From contig JAGWIT010000049.1 of assembly GCA_028866155.1 (NCBI GenBank), positions 1-6,342 on the forward strand: a DNA stretch of 6,342 nucleotides. The letters run 5' to 3'. Numbering within the stretch: position 1 is the first letter of the stretch; every line of letters begins with the position of its first letter. The translations under genes and the position numbers were made by a program. The notes beneath the pieces were generated by a model. It saw only the letters and a list, made by a program, of their open reading frames with translations. It ran no database searches and had not been told where the DNA came from. Source of the stretch: Patescibacteria group bacterium (lineage in GTDB: Bacteria > Patescibacteriota > Minisyncoccia > Phycocordibacterales > SBAW01). Shown piece after piece: positions 5,566-6,342 of the stretch.

Positions 5566-5580
5566 GCGCGCGGAGCGCGC
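5566..5580 (-). other. GC hairpin between the PilX-like gene and the pilin gene
   Basis: GCGCGC-TCC-GCGCGC forms a perfect 6-bp hairpin in the 36-nt gap, followed on the minus strand by TTTGG. The T-run is too short for a normal terminator. It could stabilise the 3' mRNA fragment, partly attenuate transcription, or limit translation of the pilin, whose start is 17 nt downstream. Confidence 0.4.
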
Positions 5581-5584
5581 AAGC

Positions 5585-6016
5585 CTACTGCTCCTGTGAC
5601 GAAATAACCGTAATATTCGGCCCGCCGGCGGCGGCCGATGGATCGCTGACTTTCGCCGTGACCACCTCATTGGCATATGAGTCTCCTTGTTTTGCGGAGA
5701 AGCTGATAACGCGCTCACTGGCGCCGGTAGATGAGACGCTCGCTATCATACAACTATCGGCGCCTATAGAGACCGCATCGCCTCCCGGCGCCGGCAGGTA
5801 ATTATAATCTTGCGCAAGCCGCAACAACGCCTCCTGCACACATGCGCCCGCCAGATTTTGTGCAGCGCTCAAATGCTCCGCATCGAGCGCGTCGAAGCGC
5901 GCATAAAAGCTCGACCTATTTGTCGCGACAAGCAACGCGAGCAAAACCGCCGATATAAGTATCGCCGAAATGAGCGCGACAAAGCCGCTAGCGTGCGGTC
6001 GAGAATGTTTGCTCAT
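5585..6016 (-). CDS. PilX-like minor pilin-type membrane protein
   Basis: This 143-aa product has a short basic start (MSKHSRPHAS), then G11|FVALIS and a hydrophobic helix at residues 12-32, the layout of a prepilin. It lacks the Glu at mature position 5, as the PilX/GspK-type minor pilins often vary there. A helical stretch 'HLSAAQNLAGACVQEALL' with Cys59 and a later SCMIASV with Cys89 may form one disulfide; this Cys-helix-Cys layout is familiar from small pilin-operon proteins of Patescibacteria. The likely role is a minor pilin in the tip or priming complex. An open frame reaches 6085, but the ATG at 6016 begins a clean pilin leader and overlaps the upstream gene by 29 bp, pointing to translational coupling since no Shine-Dalgarno is visible. 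Earlier residues are Arg-rich and look like shadow sequence. Confidence 0.75.
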   Translation of the reverse strand: MSKHSRPHASGFVALISAILISAVLLALLVATNRSSFYARFDALDAEHLSAAQNLAGACVQEALLRLAQDYNYLPAPGGDAVSIGADSCMIASVSSTGASERVISFSAKQGDSYANEVVTAKVSDPSAAAGGPNITVISSQEQ

Positions 6017-6342
6017 ATGAAAAGCCGTTAGGAGTAAGCGCGGTGAGCGTGAACGATGCCTCCTGCATGCCACCCGCGGCCGCAAGCGAAAAATCGCTCA
6101 CGCGCACCGCGTTGTCGGATATAACTTCCGGCGCATTACTCCCCCACGCGAGGCGCATCGTGCCGCTGGCAACATCGAACACCGCCGGGTTTGCGGGAGT
6201 CTCTGCGCCGAGCGTCCAGTTTATTTTGGCCGCGAGATACTGCCCTTCTTCATCGACCATCGCGGCGGTTTCGTTGCGCCCGCCCGCCTCAAGCAAATTG
6301 TATGCAGCGGCGACCGCTCCTCCGATGAGCATGCAGTAGAGC
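5988..6342 (-). CDS. Minor pseudopilin, PulJ/GspJ-like (5' end outside the window)
   Basis: 117 residues are visible, starting at LYCMLIGGAVAAAYNLLEAG in a frame that stays open to the window edge. The ATG at 6332 falls inside what looks like the hydrophobic N-terminal helix of a prepilin, so the real start with its G|FTLxE leader should lie upstream of the window. The helix continues into 'GRNETAAMVDEEGQYLAAKINW', typical of the J-type minor pilins as remembered, followed by a beta-rich globular part ending in FSYEQTFSTAR. It is the most upstream of three pilin-type genes transcribed together and overlaps the PilX-like gene. Its likely role is a minor pilin in pilus priming. The PulJ/GspJ assignment is by pattern only. 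Confidence 0.75.
   Translation of the reverse strand, partial: LYCMLIGGAVAAAYNLLEAGGRNETAAMVDEEGQYLAAKINWTLGAETPANPAVFDVASGTMRLAWGSNAPEVISDNAVRVSDFSLAAAGGMQEASFTLTALTPNGFSYEQTFSTAR

Noticed and set aside
6017..6085. 23-residue extension of the PilX-like protein
   Set aside because: The extra residues are Arg-rich (MRPRVACRRHRSRSP) and would bury the pilin leader inside the chain; they are the shadow of the overlapping PulJ-like gene.

Overview
The window reads as part of a bacterial chromosome in which every supported gene lies on the minus strand, so transcription runs from position 6342 towards position 1. By eye the coding DNA has a moderately high GC content and the main intergenic gap is very AT-rich. 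The best lineage guess is a member of the Patescibacteria (candidate phyla radiation), perhaps a Kaiserbacteria-like Paceibacteria. The guess rests on three things recalled from that group, with no database search: compact type IV pilin genes with an 'INPARQ' helix and a 'LVPTYIPSALPMDP' stretch; a surface-protein module near 'VTIDKFIDG...EYVIVWNKSC' followed by a Fn3-like 'HSFWVS...YYFAAWS...YPGAVLNF' module; and small cassettes each with its own promoter or terminator.

Region 5084-6342 is the 3' part of a type IV pilus or pseudopilin operon. It holds a PulJ/GspJ-like minor pilin that is cut by the window edge, a PilX-like minor pilin that overlaps it by 29 bp, and a class III-signal pilin with the G|FTLIE cleavage motif. 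The operon promoter is outside the window, and no clear terminator follows the last pilin.

Region 4088-5067 is a self-contained unit: a near-consensus sigma70-type promoter, a strong Shine-Dalgarno, a 286-aa exported or membrane protein of unknown function, and an intrinsic terminator. Region 3311-4078 is a second such unit, encoding a 198-aa secreted Gly/His-rich and Gln-rich protein and ending in an 11-bp, GAAA-loop terminator.

Region 3135-3310 is an AT-rich noncoding gap. It contains a candidate promoter with an embedded palindrome, a pair of ATTAGTAAT repeats and, most notably, four same-strand 9-mers resembling DnaA boxes at 10-11 bp spacing. This could be a replication-origin-like or DnaA-responsive element, or a coincidence.

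Region 183-3134 encodes a 983-aa modular secreted surface protein: signal peptide, choice-of-anchor C/DUF642-like domain, right-handed beta-helix, two Patescibacteria-type modules, and fourteen in-register RTX-like nonapeptides at the C-terminus. An intrinsic terminator follows at 72-97. Positions 1-71 hold no supported gene, only an imperfect fold-back.

The common theme is the cell surface: pilins, two Sec-exported proteins of low complexity or repeat structure, and one likely exported unknown. No defence system, CRISPR array, mobile element, tRNA or rRNA is visible. Nothing here proves a new system. The most open questions are the DnaA-box-like array and the two unrecognised exported proteins.
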